A stretch of 64,000 nucleotides of DNA, taken from contig DHDP01000002.1 of the NCBI GenBank assembly GCA_002399405.1, positions 1-64,000 on the forward strand. The letters are read 5' to 3'. This document shows positions 26,373 to 35,748 of this stretch, one piece after another. The notes beneath the pieces were generated by a model. That model was not told the DNA's origin, did no database searches, and worked only from the letters and a program-made list of their open reading frames with translations. Numbering within the stretch: the first letter of the stretch is position 1; the number at the start of each line of letters is the position of its first letter. The translations under genes and the position numbers were made by a program. The DNA comes from Treponema sp. UBA4873. Lineage in GTDB: Bacteria; Spirochaetota; Spirochaetia; Treponematales; Treponemataceae.

Positions 26373-27205
26373 ACTACGAATCAGGCGTAAAAAAAATTTT
26401 CCGGCAGGCCGTCTGCGTCTGCATGGTGCTTATTGTCATCGGTCCGATTCTCATCACCGTATTCGCGTCGCTCAAAACAAAAACCGATATGGCGCAGATT
26501 TCGCCGTTGATGCTGCCGCCGTTCGGCCGCATCACTTTCGAAAACTACAAATCCGTTCTGCACAACAAAGCCATCGTCACGGGCTTTATGAACACGGGAA
26601 TCATTCTCGCCGTCAGTCTGATATTCAACGTTCTGCTCGGAACCATTACGGCATTCGTCATCGAGCGGTTTCAGTTCAGATCCAAAAACCTCATCGTTGC
26701 GCTGTTTTTCGTCGGCATGCTTATCCCCACGTTCGTAACGGAAATTGCCCGCTTCAAAATAATCACGTCGCTCCATCTGTATAACACGCTCGGTGCGCCT
26801 ATCATTATCTACATCGCCGGCGATCTTATGCAGCTGTACATTTACCGCCAGTTCATAAGCCGCATTCCCGCCTCGATAGACGAATCGGCCATCCTCGACG
26901 GCTGTTCCTATTTTACGCTTTTTGGTAGAATTATATTCCCGCTGCTTGCGCCGGCAACAGCCACGGTGTGCATCATCAAATCGATCACGATTATAAACGA
27001 TATGTACATTCCGTATCTCTATATGCCGAAAAACAAACTGCGGACTATAACGACGTTTCTCATGAACTACGCAAACGCGCAGCAGGGATCGTGGGAACAG
27101 CTCGCGGCGGGAATCGTGCTTGTTATGATTCCCACTGTCGGATTGTATATTTTCTTCCAGAAATATATTCTGGCGGGCGTCGTTTCCGGTGCGGTAAAGG
27201 AGTAA
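26369..27205 (+). CDS. CUT1 sugar ABC permease, MalG/LacG type
   Basis: 278 residues, six membrane segments, EAA loop RIPASIDESAILDGCSYFTL. Starts in the stop of the previous permease (ATGA). No ATPase gene is present in the cluster; CUT1 importers often borrow a shared MsmK/UgpC-type ATPase encoded elsewhere, which I infer here. Confidence 0.94.
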   Translation: MNYESGVKKIFRQAVCVCMVLIVIGPILITVFASLKTKTDMAQISPLMLPPFGRITFENYKSVLHNKAIVTGFMNTGIILAVSLIFNVLLGTITAFVIERFQFRSKNLIVALFFVGMLIPTFVTEIARFKIITSLHLYNTLGAPIIIYIAGDLMQLYIYRQFISRIPASIDESAILDGCSYFTLFGRIIFPLLAPATATVCIIKSITIINDMYIPYLYMPKNKLRTITTFLMNYANAQQGSWEQLAAGIVLVMIPTVGLYIFFQKYILAGVVSGAVKE

Positions 27206-27211
27206 CAGACT

Positions 27212-29074
27212 ATGTCATCACAACCTTCATTATCATGGCTTACGGACGTTTCGGTTTTCCGCGTCAATCAGGAACCGGCGCATTCCGATCACGTTCATTA
27301 CGCTTCCGCTGACGACTGCGCCGGCGGGAGACGAACGCTTTTCCAGAGTCTTAACGGAGACTGGCAGTTCCGCTGGTCGCCGAACGCCGCGTCCCGCCCT
27401 GCGGATTTTTTTAAAACGCCGGAAAGTGCAGCCAGTTTCGGTACAATCCGCGTTCCCGGGCACGTCGAACTGCAGGGGTACGATCAGATACGGTATATCA
27501 ACACGATGTATCCGTGGGAGGGCCATACGGCGCTCCGTCCGCCGCACATCGACATGGAGCACAATCCGTGCCTTTCGTACTGCCGCACATTCGATCTGAA
27601 TCCCGAACTGAAAGGAAAGCGCGTGTTTATCAGATTCGAAGGCGTCGAACAGGCTGCGTACGTTTATCTGAACGGCTCGTTTGTCGGATATGCAGAAGAT
27701 TCGTTCACCCCGAGCGAATTCAATCTTACTCCGTATATCAGAGATACCGGCAATTACCTGTGCGTCGAAGTGTTTAAATACTGCAAAGCGTCGTATATCG
27801 AAGATCAGGATTTCTTCCGGTTCAGCGGAATATTCCGTCCCGTCACGCTGTTCGCAAAACCGGAAGCGCACATAGACGACGTTCACGCAGTGCCCGTCGT
27901 CGAAAACAGGCAGGGCAGATTTTCCCTTTCGCTGAAACTCAGCTATGATTCGTCCTTCAGCGGTTCGGTTTCTTATGCGCTCGCGGACAAAAACGGAAAA
28001 TCAGTCGCGGCCGGAAGTCAGCAGATAACGAACGAAAACGCCGACGTGCAGTTTGCGGAAAAAGAACCCGGGAACGTACAGCTCTGGTCGAACGAATCGC
28101 CGTATTTATATTCGCTGCACATCACCGTCTCTCACGCGGACGGCGCCGTCGTTGAAGTGATTCCGTATTCAGTGGGATTCCGCTCCATTGCGGTCAAAGA
28201 CCGCACCATTTTGTTAAACGGCAGCCCGCTGCACATTCACGGCGTGAACCGCCACGAATGGAGCGCGGAAAAAGGCAGATGCATCGGCATGGAGGAGATG
28301 ACTTCGGATATTGAAACGTGCCGGAAAAACAACATCAATTCCGTGAGGACGTGTCACTACTCCGATCAGATTCCCTGGTACTATCTCTGCGATACGTACG
28401 GAATATACCTCATGGCGGAAACGAACATGGAAAGCCACGGTTCGTGGCAGAAAATGGGTGCGATCGAACCGTCATGGAACGTTCCCGGCAACGATCCGCT
28501 CTGGGAAAAACTGGTGCTCGACCGCGCAAAAACAAATTACGAAACGTTCAAAAATCATCCGTCGATTCTGTTCTGGTCGCTCGGAAACGAATCGTATTCC
28601 GGAACTGCAATCAGGGCGATGAACGATTATTATAAACGGACAGACCCGGGACGTCTCGTGCATTACGAAGGCGTGTTCCACAAGCCGGAAGATAAAAAAT
28701 ACATCAGCGACGTCGAATCGCAGATGTACGCTCCGCCGGAACGAGTCAGAGAGTACTGCACAAGCGACGGTTCGAAGCCGTTCGTATTATGCGAATACAT
28801 GCACTGCATGGGCAACAGTCTCGGCGGCATGAAGCAGTACGCCGACGTGTTCGACGACTGTCCGCATTTTCAGGGCGGCTGGATATGGGATTTCATAGAC
28901 CAGGCGCTGTTCGTCACCGACGCGGCGACTAACAGGAAAGTGCTCAGATACGGCGGCGATTTCGGAGAACGACCGAGCGATTATGAATTTTCAGGAGACG
29001 GTCTGCTTTTTGCCGACCGTACGGAAAAACCGTGCATGCAGGAAGTGAGGTATTATTATGCAAATCGTTTTTGA
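27212..29074 (+). CDS. lacL: Beta-galactosidase large subunit (LacL-like, GH2)
   Basis: 620 residues covering domains 1-4 of LacZ-type enzymes: the sugar-binding domain (GHVELQGYDQIRYINTMYPW), the immunoglobulin-like domain, and the barrel with acid/base Glu in FWSLGNES (near residue 460) and nucleophile Glu in VLCEYMHCMGN (near 528). It stops where LacZ would continue into domain 5, which is supplied by the next gene, overlapping by 17 nt. This is the LacLM arrangement; both chains are needed for activity in known cases. Cytoplasmic; hydrolyses the imported galactoside. Confidence 0.94.
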   Translation: MSSQPSLSWLTDVSVFRVNQEPAHSDHVHYASADDCAGGRRTLFQSLNGDWQFRWSPNAASRPADFFKTPESAASFGTIRVPGHVELQGYDQIRYINTMYPWEGHTALRPPHIDMEHNPCLSYCRTFDLNPELKGKRVFIRFEGVEQAAYVYLNGSFVGYAEDSFTPSEFNLTPYIRDTGNYLCVEVFKYCKASYIEDQDFFRFSGIFRPVTLFAKPEAHIDDVHAVPVVENRQGRFSLSLKLSYDSSFSGSVSYALADKNGKSVAAGSQQITNENADVQFAEKEPGNVQLWSNESPYLYSLHITVSHADGAVVEVIPYSVGFRSIAVKDRTILLNGSPLHIHGVNRHEWSAEKGRCIGMEEMTSDIETCRKNNINSVRTCHYSDQIPWYYLCDTYGIYLMAETNMESHGSWQKMGAIEPSWNVPGNDPLWEKLVLDRAKTNYETFKNHPSILFWSLGNESYSGTAIRAMNDYYKRTDPGRLVHYEGVFHKPEDKKYISDVESQMYAPPERVREYCTSDGSKPFVLCEYMHCMGNSLGGMKQYADVFDDCPHFQGGWIWDFIDQALFVTDAATNRKVLRYGGDFGERPSDYEFSGDGLLFADRTEKPCMQEVRYYYANRF

Positions 29075-29966
29075 TGACTGCGTTCTCGGCGTTCACGGAA
29101 CGGATTTTGAATATATTTTTTCTTATTCGCGGGGAGGCCCCGAATCAATAAAAATAAACGGCACTGAATGGGTGTACCGGACTCCTCTGCCGACGTTCTG
29201 GCGGGCGACGACGTGCAACGACCGCGGAAATCATTTCTCACAGCGCAGCAGCATGTGGCTCGGTGCGGACATGTTTATTTCCGTCAAGGACATAAAACTG
29301 TACGTCGATGAAAAACCTCTTGAAAAATTCACGGCACCTTACAACACGGCGATTATCGGTACGCCGCTCGAGCATCCGCATTCGGTGGAAATCGCATACA
29401 CGTACGAGACCACAACAGCACCGTCGACTACCGTATCCGTCCGGTATTGCGTAGAAGAAAGCGGCAGAATTATTGTTAAGGCGGAATATCGGGGAAAACA
29501 GGGGCTGCCGGAACTGCCGGCGTTCGGCCTGCGCTTTATTATGCCTGAGCTTGCCGGCGGTTACGAATACACGGGTTTAAGCGGAGAAACGTATCCCGAC
29601 CGCATGGCGGGGGGCATCCCCGGCACTTACCGCATAAAAGGTCTGCCGGTTACGCCGTATCTTGTTCCCCAGGAATGCGGCATGCATATGCGGACGGAAA
29701 AAGTAACGCTGGAAAAACCGCTGTCCTCGTTCACTGTCGTGCAGAACGACGTTCCGTTCGCATTCAGTGCGCTGCCGTACACGTCGGAAGAACTTGAGAA
29801 CGCGACGCATCAGGAAGAGCTGCCGCCTCCGCGGAGAACGGTACTGTGCATATTCGGCGCCGTCCGCGGCGTCGGCGGAATTGACAGCTGGGGATCCGAC
29901 GTCTGCCCGGAATACCGCATCGACGCGGGCAGTAATCACGCCTTCTCGTTCATAATTAATAATTAA
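29058..29966 (+). CDS. lacM: Beta-galactosidase small subunit (LacM-like)
   Basis: 302 residues matching the beta-galactosidase small-chain domain: YSRGGPESIKINGTEW, PTFWRATTCNDRGN (the WRA-T-NDRG signature), and GGIDSWGSD near the end. Overlaps the large-subunit gene by 17 nt; an in-frame ribosome site (GGAAGTGAGG) lies inside that gene. Completes the active site of the large subunit. Confidence 0.94.
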   Translation: MQIVFDDCVLGVHGTDFEYIFSYSRGGPESIKINGTEWVYRTPLPTFWRATTCNDRGNHFSQRSSMWLGADMFISVKDIKLYVDEKPLEKFTAPYNTAIIGTPLEHPHSVEIAYTYETTTAPSTTVSVRYCVEESGRIIVKAEYRGKQGLPELPAFGLRFIMPELAGGYEYTGLSGETYPDRMAGGIPGTYRIKGLPVTPYLVPQECGMHMRTEKVTLEKPLSSFTVVQNDVPFAFSALPYTSEELENATHQEELPPPRRTVLCIFGAVRGVGGIDSWGSDVCPEYRIDAGSNHAFSFIINN

Positions 29967-29969
29967 CAA

Positions 29970-30012
29970 AAAAAACCGGAACGCGATTTTTTATCATGTT
30001 CCGGTTTTTTTT
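29970..30012. terminator. Bidirectional terminator after lacLM
   Basis: AAAAACCGGAAC-15 nt-GTTCCGGTTTTT with A- and T-runs on either side; serves both the lac operon and the convergent exported-protein gene. Confidence 0.9.
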
Positions 30013-30024
30013 CAGGATTTGAAA

Positions 30025-30624
30025 TCAGTCCTGAGGACCTTCATCCTGTTCCGGCTGGCCATCATCTCCCGGAAAATCCATCGGCATGTTGCTGCGGCTG
30101 TCTTTTCCCTTCGGACGTCTCCCGTTCATCATACGGGGAGCCGGCAGCATGGAGGCTGCCACGCCGGTTACGGTCTTGCCGTCGGCACCGTACGTCAAAG
30201 TGACAATGTCGTCGATCAGAATGTTTTTCAACGTCAGCTGAGGCCGGTTCATCCCCGGTTTTTTGTCGTCCTTCGGCGGCGGTAATTTGCCGTTGTCGTC
30301 GGCATCGTTTTTCGGCGGCATACCGAGCTCCAGCGCCGTATCGGCGGGAAGCGTGAAAGTAACTGTCTCGCCGGAAAGCGTAATCAGATCTTCCGGCTGC
30401 ACCTGTTTCGGCGGTTCTTCCTTGTCGGGTTTCGGCATTTCTTTTACAGCACCGAGGGCGGCAGTCACTGTGATTTTTTTATCGGCGACGGAATAGGAAA
30501 TACCCGTCACAAGTCCGACTTTCTGCGTTCCGCTTTTTTCCGCCGGTGCGGCAAAAGATGCCGCGCAGATCACCGCCGCACAGCATACAACGGCCGCGCC
30601 CTTCTTCAGGTTTGTACGAATCAT
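30025..30624 (-). CDS. Exported proline-rich protein of unknown function
   Basis: 199 residues. A signal peptide (MIRTNLKKGAAVVCCAAVIC, cleaved near AASFAAPA) precedes a low-complexity charged protein rich in Pro, Lys, Asp and Glu, with two short predicted beta segments (VTGISYSVADKKITVTAALG; LKNILIDDIVTLTYGADGKT). I recognise no family. The signal core contains two Cys but no lipobox. Monocistronic, with a terminator shared with lacLM. Confidence 0.75.
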   Translation of the reverse strand: MIRTNLKKGAAVVCCAAVICAASFAAPAEKSGTQKVGLVTGISYSVADKKITVTAALGAVKEMPKPDKEEPPKQVQPEDLITLSGETVTFTLPADTALELGMPPKNDADDNGKLPPPKDDKKPGMNRPQLTLKNILIDDIVTLTYGADGKTVTGVAASMLPAPRMMNGRRPKGKDSRSNMPMDFPGDDGQPEQDEGPQD

Positions 30625-30770
30625 ACATTACCTCCATAAAAAATGGTAATCGGAGTTTTTTCATCACGAAGATGCAAACTCTATATGATAAGTGTACAAC
30701 CGGCTGCTTTAAAAATTATCAATTTAAATCGGCACTTTTTTTAAATTAAATCCGCATATTCATTAAACCG

Positions 30771-32216
30771 TTACTTTTTCCAATATGCGGGCATAAAGAA
30801 TATTATCATAGTGTACAGTTCAAGACGGCCGGTAAGCATTGCGAAACAGTACCACCATTTGAGACCGTCGGACAGAAATCCGTAATTGCACGACGGGCCC
30901 AATGAGCCGAACGCGGGACCTACGTTTCCCACCATGGAAAGCGCTCCCGTAAAAGAGGTGAGTAAATCGAGCCTGCTGATACAGCCGATTACCGTCGTGA
31001 CGAACACGACCAGAAAGTACAGTAAAACGAACGCCGCAACGCTGAAGACTATGTCCTTGCGCCCGACCTTTCCGTTGAGTCTGATGCTGAACACGCCGTG
31101 CGGATGAAGCATACGCTCCGTTTCATTATGCGCCTGTTTTGAAAGGACGACCCAGCGTATTACTTTAATGCCGCCCGCCGTCGAACCTGAGCATCCTCCG
31201 ATGAAGAAAAGCACAAACAGCACCGCCTGCGCCGACGGCACCCACAGCGTATAATCGGCCGTCGCAAAGCCCGTCGTTGTTAAAATCGACGCGACCTGGA
31301 ATGAACTGTATCTGAGCGCCGACGCAAACGTTCCGTACTGCGGCATGATGAAAAATGAAATCAGCAAAGTCGACACGACGAAAATTCCGGCGTATGCTTT
31401 GAGTTCCGAATTATTACGTATATCGCTGAGTTTCCCCGTCAAAACATAATAATACAGACTGAAATTCACGCCGGCAGCGACCATGAACACCGTGCAGATG
31501 ATATCCACAGGGACTGAATTGTACGCGCCGACGCTTGCGTTTCTTGTCGAGAAACCGCCGGTACCGAGCGTTGCAAACGCATATGAAAGCGCGTCGATAA
31601 AATCCATTCCCGCCATCATAAGCAGCACTGTCTGCAGAACCGTGAGTACCGTATATATAAGCCAGAGAAGTTTCGCAGTCGTGGTGATTTTCGGCGTGAC
31701 CTTGCCTTTCTCGGGGCCGGTCGTTTCCGCTTTTATCAGCTGGAAGCCGCCGACGCCGAGAAGCGGAAGCAGCGCGACCGTAAGCGTGACGATTCCCATA
31801 CCGCCGAGCCAGTGCGTCTCGCACCGCCATAAATTGATGCTGCACGGAAGGGATTCGACGTCGCCGAGAACGGTCGATCCCGTCGTCGTAAAGCCGCTCA
31901 CGCTTTCGAACAGAGCGTCGGTAAAATGCGGAATTGCACCGCTGAAATAGAGCGGGAGCGCGCCGAACACGCTTGCCGCAATCCATGCAGAGGCGACGAC
32001 GACGAACGTCCCGCGCATGGAAAGCCGTATTTCCTTCTTACGGCCAAGAATCAGGAATACGGCGGCGGCGGCGAATCCCGCGGCCATCGGGATGACGAAC
32101 GACGGAAGAATCTGAGTTTCCCCGAACGCGAACGCCGTACCGATCGGAATAAGGAACGTCGCGCCCACGAACGCAATAATAATTGTTATTATCCGGAAAA
32201 ATGTTAATACTGTCAT
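30771..32216 (-). CDS. trkH: TrkH potassium-uptake membrane subunit
   Basis: 481 residues from the ATG at 32216 preceded by GGAG; the frame is open further but overlaps trkA. Four repeated membrane-pore-membrane units with selectivity-filter segments such as SVSGFTTTGSTVLGD and FATLGTGGFSTRN, SILTTTGFATADY and VGNVGPAFGSLGP. Forms the K+ pore; gating is by the TrkA protein encoded 13 nt upstream. Confidence 0.95.
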   Translation of the reverse strand: MTVLTFFRIITIIIAFVGATFLIPIGTAFAFGETQILPSFVIPMAAGFAAAAVFLILGRKKEIRLSMRGTFVVVASAWIAASVFGALPLYFSGAIPHFTDALFESVSGFTTTGSTVLGDVESLPCSINLWRCETHWLGGMGIVTLTVALLPLLGVGGFQLIKAETTGPEKGKVTPKITTTAKLLWLIYTVLTVLQTVLLMMAGMDFIDALSYAFATLGTGGFSTRNASVGAYNSVPVDIICTVFMVAAGVNFSLYYYVLTGKLSDIRNNSELKAYAGIFVVSTLLISFFIMPQYGTFASALRYSSFQVASILTTTGFATADYTLWVPSAQAVLFVLFFIGGCSGSTAGGIKVIRWVVLSKQAHNETERMLHPHGVFSIRLNGKVGRKDIVFSVAAFVLLYFLVVFVTTVIGCISRLDLLTSFTGALSMVGNVGPAFGSLGPSCNYGFLSDGLKWWYCFAMLTGRLELYTMIIFFMPAYWKK

Positions 32217-32229
32217 GCCGTGAACTCCG

Positions 32230-33675
32230 TTAACGGATGCTGCCGCCGAACAGCGAGACAACGTGGCTGTCCTTTTCTGCAAGGGTGATGAGCACGACGT
32301 GGTCGCCCGCATTGAGAAGCGTGCTGCCTACGGGAATCTCATATGAAGTCGAATCGTATTTTTTTACGAGCATGGCAAGAAACACGCCGGGGTCGGCAAG
32401 CTCCCTCAGTGTCCGGTTGATCACCTTCGAGTCGCCCGGCAGCACGCACTCGATTATTTCCAGATCGCCTGTCGTCACCGTGTGCACTTCCTTCACCGAT
32501 TTGCCGCGGAGGTGGCTCATGATGGAATCGACGACAGTATCGCGGAGCGGCACCGGAACATCGACGCCGAGCTTGCGGGCAATCGTCGCGAATGCGGAGC
32601 TGGCAACGAGGCTTATCGTCTGTTTTACGCCGAGCGATTCAAGGTACGCGGCGAGCACCATGTTCATCTCGTGATTGTGGGTCGCGCAGATGGCAAGGTC
32701 GAACGACGTGATGCCTTCTTCGTTCAGGAACGATTCGTCCGTCGCGTCGGCGCGGAACACGCGGGCCGTGGGAAAACGTTCCGACGCGGCTTTTGCGAGC
32801 GCCTCGTCGCTGTCTATGATGACGAAATTCTGCGGATGATTCACCGGATGAGCAGTCAGTAATTTTAACAGAGAACGTTTCTCGGCAGGCTGAATCAGTT
32901 TCTGTGCAATTATCGTGCCGATTCTTCCCGCACCGACGAGCGCTATCGTTCTGAGTTCTTTCTGTTCGGAACCGCAGAGCGAAAGCATCGTGCCGATGTC
33001 GTTTTTCGACACAAGCATGCCTACGCTGCAGCCGGGATCAAGCACCGTGTTGCCGCTCGGCAGCGACGTTTTTCCGTCTTTCTCGACGTACGCAATAAGA
33101 AACCCCTTGTCGGTAAGCGAGCGCACTGTCTGCAGCTTCCGGCCCGCAAGTTTGCTGCCTTTCGCTACAGTCATGCGGGTAAGTTCGTAGGCCCCGTCGC
33201 CGAACGTCTGCACGTCGCTTATGGCGCCGTTTTCGACCGCCTGTACGATTGCGTCCGCCGCCTCGATGTCGGGATGAACCATATAGTCTATGCCGTACAG
33301 CGGACGGTGCTTGCCGCTGAACGAATCAGCGTGGCTCTTCTGCGCATCCGCCGTATTAACGTAATACGCGTAGTTGCGGACGCGTGCAATTTTAATAATA
33401 TCGGGGTAAACCGCATCGACGAGCGAACACGTTATCATGTTCACTTCGTCGTTTTCGGTGACGCAGACGAGCGCGTCGGTTTTTGCTATGCCCGCGTCCT
33501 CCAGCGTTTTCAGATTGTTGCCGTCGGCAAGCAGTACCGTACAGTCGAGCTGATTTGACACGTGGCGGCCCCTGTCCTCGTCGTTGTCGATAATCGTGAC
33601 AGTATTCTTTTCGTTAATTAATAATTTCCCCAGCTGGACACCGGTGAATCCGGCGCCGACGATAACAATTCTCAC
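32230..33675 (-). CDS. trkA: TrkA potassium-uptake regulator, two RCK domains
   Basis: 481 residues, full-length TrkA with two RCK_N/RCK_C halves: MRIVIVGAGFTGVQLGKLL at the start and IALVGAGRIGTIIAQKLI at about 235, each a Rossmann GxGxxG nucleotide site, and C-terminal subdomains ending ...NAGDHVVLITLAEKD. The start is GTG overlapping the stop of the ECF gene (TAGTG). Binds NAD(H)/ATP and gates TrkH. Confidence 0.95.
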   Translation of the reverse strand: MRIVIVGAGFTGVQLGKLLINEKNTVTIIDNDEDRGRHVSNQLDCTVLLADGNNLKTLEDAGIAKTDALVCVTENDEVNMITCSLVDAVYPDIIKIARVRNYAYYVNTADAQKSHADSFSGKHRPLYGIDYMVHPDIEAADAIVQAVENGAISDVQTFGDGAYELTRMTVAKGSKLAGRKLQTVRSLTDKGFLIAYVEKDGKTSLPSGNTVLDPGCSVGMLVSKNDIGTMLSLCGSEQKELRTIALVGAGRIGTIIAQKLIQPAEKRSLLKLLTAHPVNHPQNFVIIDSDEALAKAASERFPTARVFRADATDESFLNEEGITSFDLAICATHNHEMNMVLAAYLESLGVKQTISLVASSAFATIARKLGVDVPVPLRDTVVDSIMSHLRGKSVKEVHTVTTGDLEIIECVLPGDSKVINRTLRELADPGVFLAMLVKKYDSTSYEIPVGSTLLNAGDHVVLITLAEKDSHVVSLFGGSIR

Positions 33676-34334
33676 TATTGTTCCTCAGATTCCCGGGACA
33701 GTTTCGACTTTCTTCCCGACGCTGCCGTCACCGAACCTATAACTGCGGCGCAGACGATCGCCGCTGCCGCAGCTTCAAGCAGCGCGTTCGGAAGCAGTAC
33801 CGCCATAAGAGCAATATATCCTTTACCGCCCATTGCGTCCAGAACTTTCGGCGCCGCAAAAACGTACAGCGCGCCGATTACAAGGCACGTATGAACGACG
33901 GTTGAAACGAATCCGACTATGACGGCGGAAACAGTCTTCGGCATATGCGGAATCAGATTCAGCAGGTACCAGAAAATCCATGCGGCAACACCGAGCAGTA
34001 TGCGCGGCAGGACCGACACGCCGGGATTGACGAACAGCGGATCAAGCGCACCCGTCGGCATCATAGCGGCAAGAATCAGGCTGAAAATGCCGAACACTGC
34101 TCCGACGGTGATGCCGGAAACAAGCGCGGACATATCAGGCTTATGAGTTTTATCTTTATACATGCACACAAGCATGACTGCAAGGAGAACCGGAATATGC
34201 ATAATAGTGATCGATGCATTCGGTCCGAGCGGAATCATACCAAGATGCATGGGCGGCAGGCCGAGCACGATGACGAGTGCGCTCAGTGCACCTGTAAGCG
34301 CAAGTTTTCTGTTGCGGGATAAAGTCTTTTCCAT
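33675..34334 (-). CDS. ECF transporter S component
   Basis: 219 residues starting at MEKTLSRNRK (AGGAGG 7 nt upstream), six membrane segments. LALTGALSALVIVLGLPPMH near the N-terminus and the AxxxA-like helix-1 pattern fit substrate-specific S components of energy-coupling-factor importers; the vitamin cannot be assigned (pantothenate- or folate-type are closest in feel). No EcfT/EcfA genes are near, so it must use a shared module. Cotranscribed with trkA and trkH with 1-nt overlap, an unusual partner. Confidence 0.8.
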   Translation of the reverse strand: MEKTLSRNRKLALTGALSALVIVLGLPPMHLGMIPLGPNASITIMHIPVLLAVMLVCMYKDKTHKPDMSALVSGITVGAVFGIFSLILAAMMPTGALDPLFVNPGVSVLPRILLGVAAWIFWYLLNLIPHMPKTVSAVIVGFVSTVVHTCLVIGALYVFAAPKVLDAMGGKGYIALMAVLLPNALLEAAAAAIVCAAVIGSVTAASGRKSKLSRESEEQ

Positions 34335-34444
34335 AGGACAGCCTCCTGTTGGCTTCATGATGACTGACTATATCATGTTTTATATAAAACTAAAAGAGGA
34401 GGAAAGTATTCTTAAAACGCAGTATTTTGTAGTATATTTATGAT

Positions 34445-35662
34445 ATGAACATCAATTTTAAATCGCTTTTATGCGCTATTTCCGAGGCGCTCGACTACGT
34501 CGAGGGAAGCCTCACGGGCGCAACACATAACCACGCAAAACGCGTCGCCTATATGTCGGCGATGATAGGAAAAAAAGCCGGTCTTACGGACAGCGACCTT
34601 GCAGATTTATCCGCCTGCGCGCTCCTTCACGACAACGCGCTTACTGAATATATTCACAACGAACGGGATGCGGGAATAAACGTAGTCGTGCATCCTAATC
34701 AGATGACACTCGGCTCCCACTGCAGCATCGGCGAACGCAACGTTTCCGCAATGCCGTTTTATTCCCGTATAAAAGACGTAATTCTGTACCATCACGAACG
34801 GCCGGACGGTAAAGGACCTTTCGGCAAAACATCCGGCGACATTCCGCTTTACTCCCGTATAATACATCTCGCGGATCTCGCCGACATCGGTTTTCCGCCG
34901 GAAAAATACGGCGACGGCAGCGGAGAAGAAATGCGCTCGTTTATCAGGAAATTTGAAAACGTCTATTTTGACAGCGTCAGTGTCGGTCTTTTTTCCTCAT
35001 GCATCGACGACGGAATTATTATGAATTTGAAAAACAACGATGTCGTGAAGCTTCTTGATTCCGTGTTTCCGGAAAAGAAATATGTCTATGAAAAAGAAGA
35101 AATTATTAATATTGCGACGATATTCGCAAAAATAATCGACTACAAATCCGCGTTCACAAGCACGCACTCCATCGGTATTGCGCAGAAAGCTCTTCGTATG
35201 GCGCAGTATTACGGCTGGGACGATGAGACTCAGGCGGAATTTTACCTTGCCGGCGCGCTTCACGACATAGGCAAGCTTGCAGTCGAAACCGATATTCTCG
35301 AAAAACCGGCAAAGCTCACCGACGGCGAATACAAACGGATGCAGTTCCACGCTTACGCGACGTGGGAGATGCTGCACAAAATAGAAGGATTCGAGCAGAT
35401 TACCGAATGGGCGTCGTATCATCACGAGAAACTCGACGGAACGGGCTATCCGTTCGGAAAAACGGCGGACGAACTTTCGCACAAAGCCAGGCTCATGGCA
35501 TGTCTCGATATTTATCAGGCGCTTACGGAAAGCCGCCCGTACAGGAAGGGAGTTACGCACGAAAAAGCGGTGAAGTTTCTTAGTAAACAGGCAGAGCTCG
35601 GAAAGCTCGACCGCAGCTGCGTCGAAGACGTCGCTGCCTGCTTCGGCCGGTCCGTTTCGTAA
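34445..35662 (+). CDS. Tandem HD-GYP-type phosphohydrolase
   Basis: 405 residues holding two HD domains. First, about 1-165: HNHAKRVAYM, ALLHDNAL, ILYHHERPDGKGPFG. Second, about 220-400: THSIGIAQKALRMAQ, GALHDIGKLAVE, SYHHEKLDGTGYPFG, the HD and GYP signatures of cyclic-di-GMP phosphodiesterases. The first copy has GKGPFG where GxGYP is expected and HDN for HDxGK, so it is probably degenerate and regulatory. Soluble, no sensor domain. A TATATT box 6 nt before the ATG and no ribosome site suggest a leaderless message. Confidence 0.9.
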   Translation: MNINFKSLLCAISEALDYVEGSLTGATHNHAKRVAYMSAMIGKKAGLTDSDLADLSACALLHDNALTEYIHNERDAGINVVVHPNQMTLGSHCSIGERNVSAMPFYSRIKDVILYHHERPDGKGPFGKTSGDIPLYSRIIHLADLADIGFPPEKYGDGSGEEMRSFIRKFENVYFDSVSVGLFSSCIDDGIIMNLKNNDVVKLLDSVFPEKKYVYEKEEIINIATIFAKIIDYKSAFTSTHSIGIAQKALRMAQYYGWDDETQAEFYLAGALHDIGKLAVETDILEKPAKLTDGEYKRMQFHAYATWEMLHKIEGFEQITEWASYHHEKLDGTGYPFGKTADELSHKARLMACLDIYQALTESRPYRKGVTHEKAVKFLSKQAELGKLDRSCVEDVAACFGRSVS

Positions 35663-35698
35663 CCGGTTCCTGCGGTTTATACGGAAGCAGTTTTTCAG

Positions 35699-35740
35699 AA
35701 AAGCCGTCCCGAAAGTTTCATTTACGGAACGGCTTTTTTT
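35699..35740. terminator. Bidirectional terminator with shared loop sequence
   Basis: AAAAGCCGT...ACGGCTTTTTTT between the convergent HD-GYP and dehydrogenase genes. The loop contains CCGAAAGTTTCATTTAC, nearly identical to sequences at 18492 and similar to one at 51902. Confidence 0.85.
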
Positions 35741-35748
35741 ATTTCATC

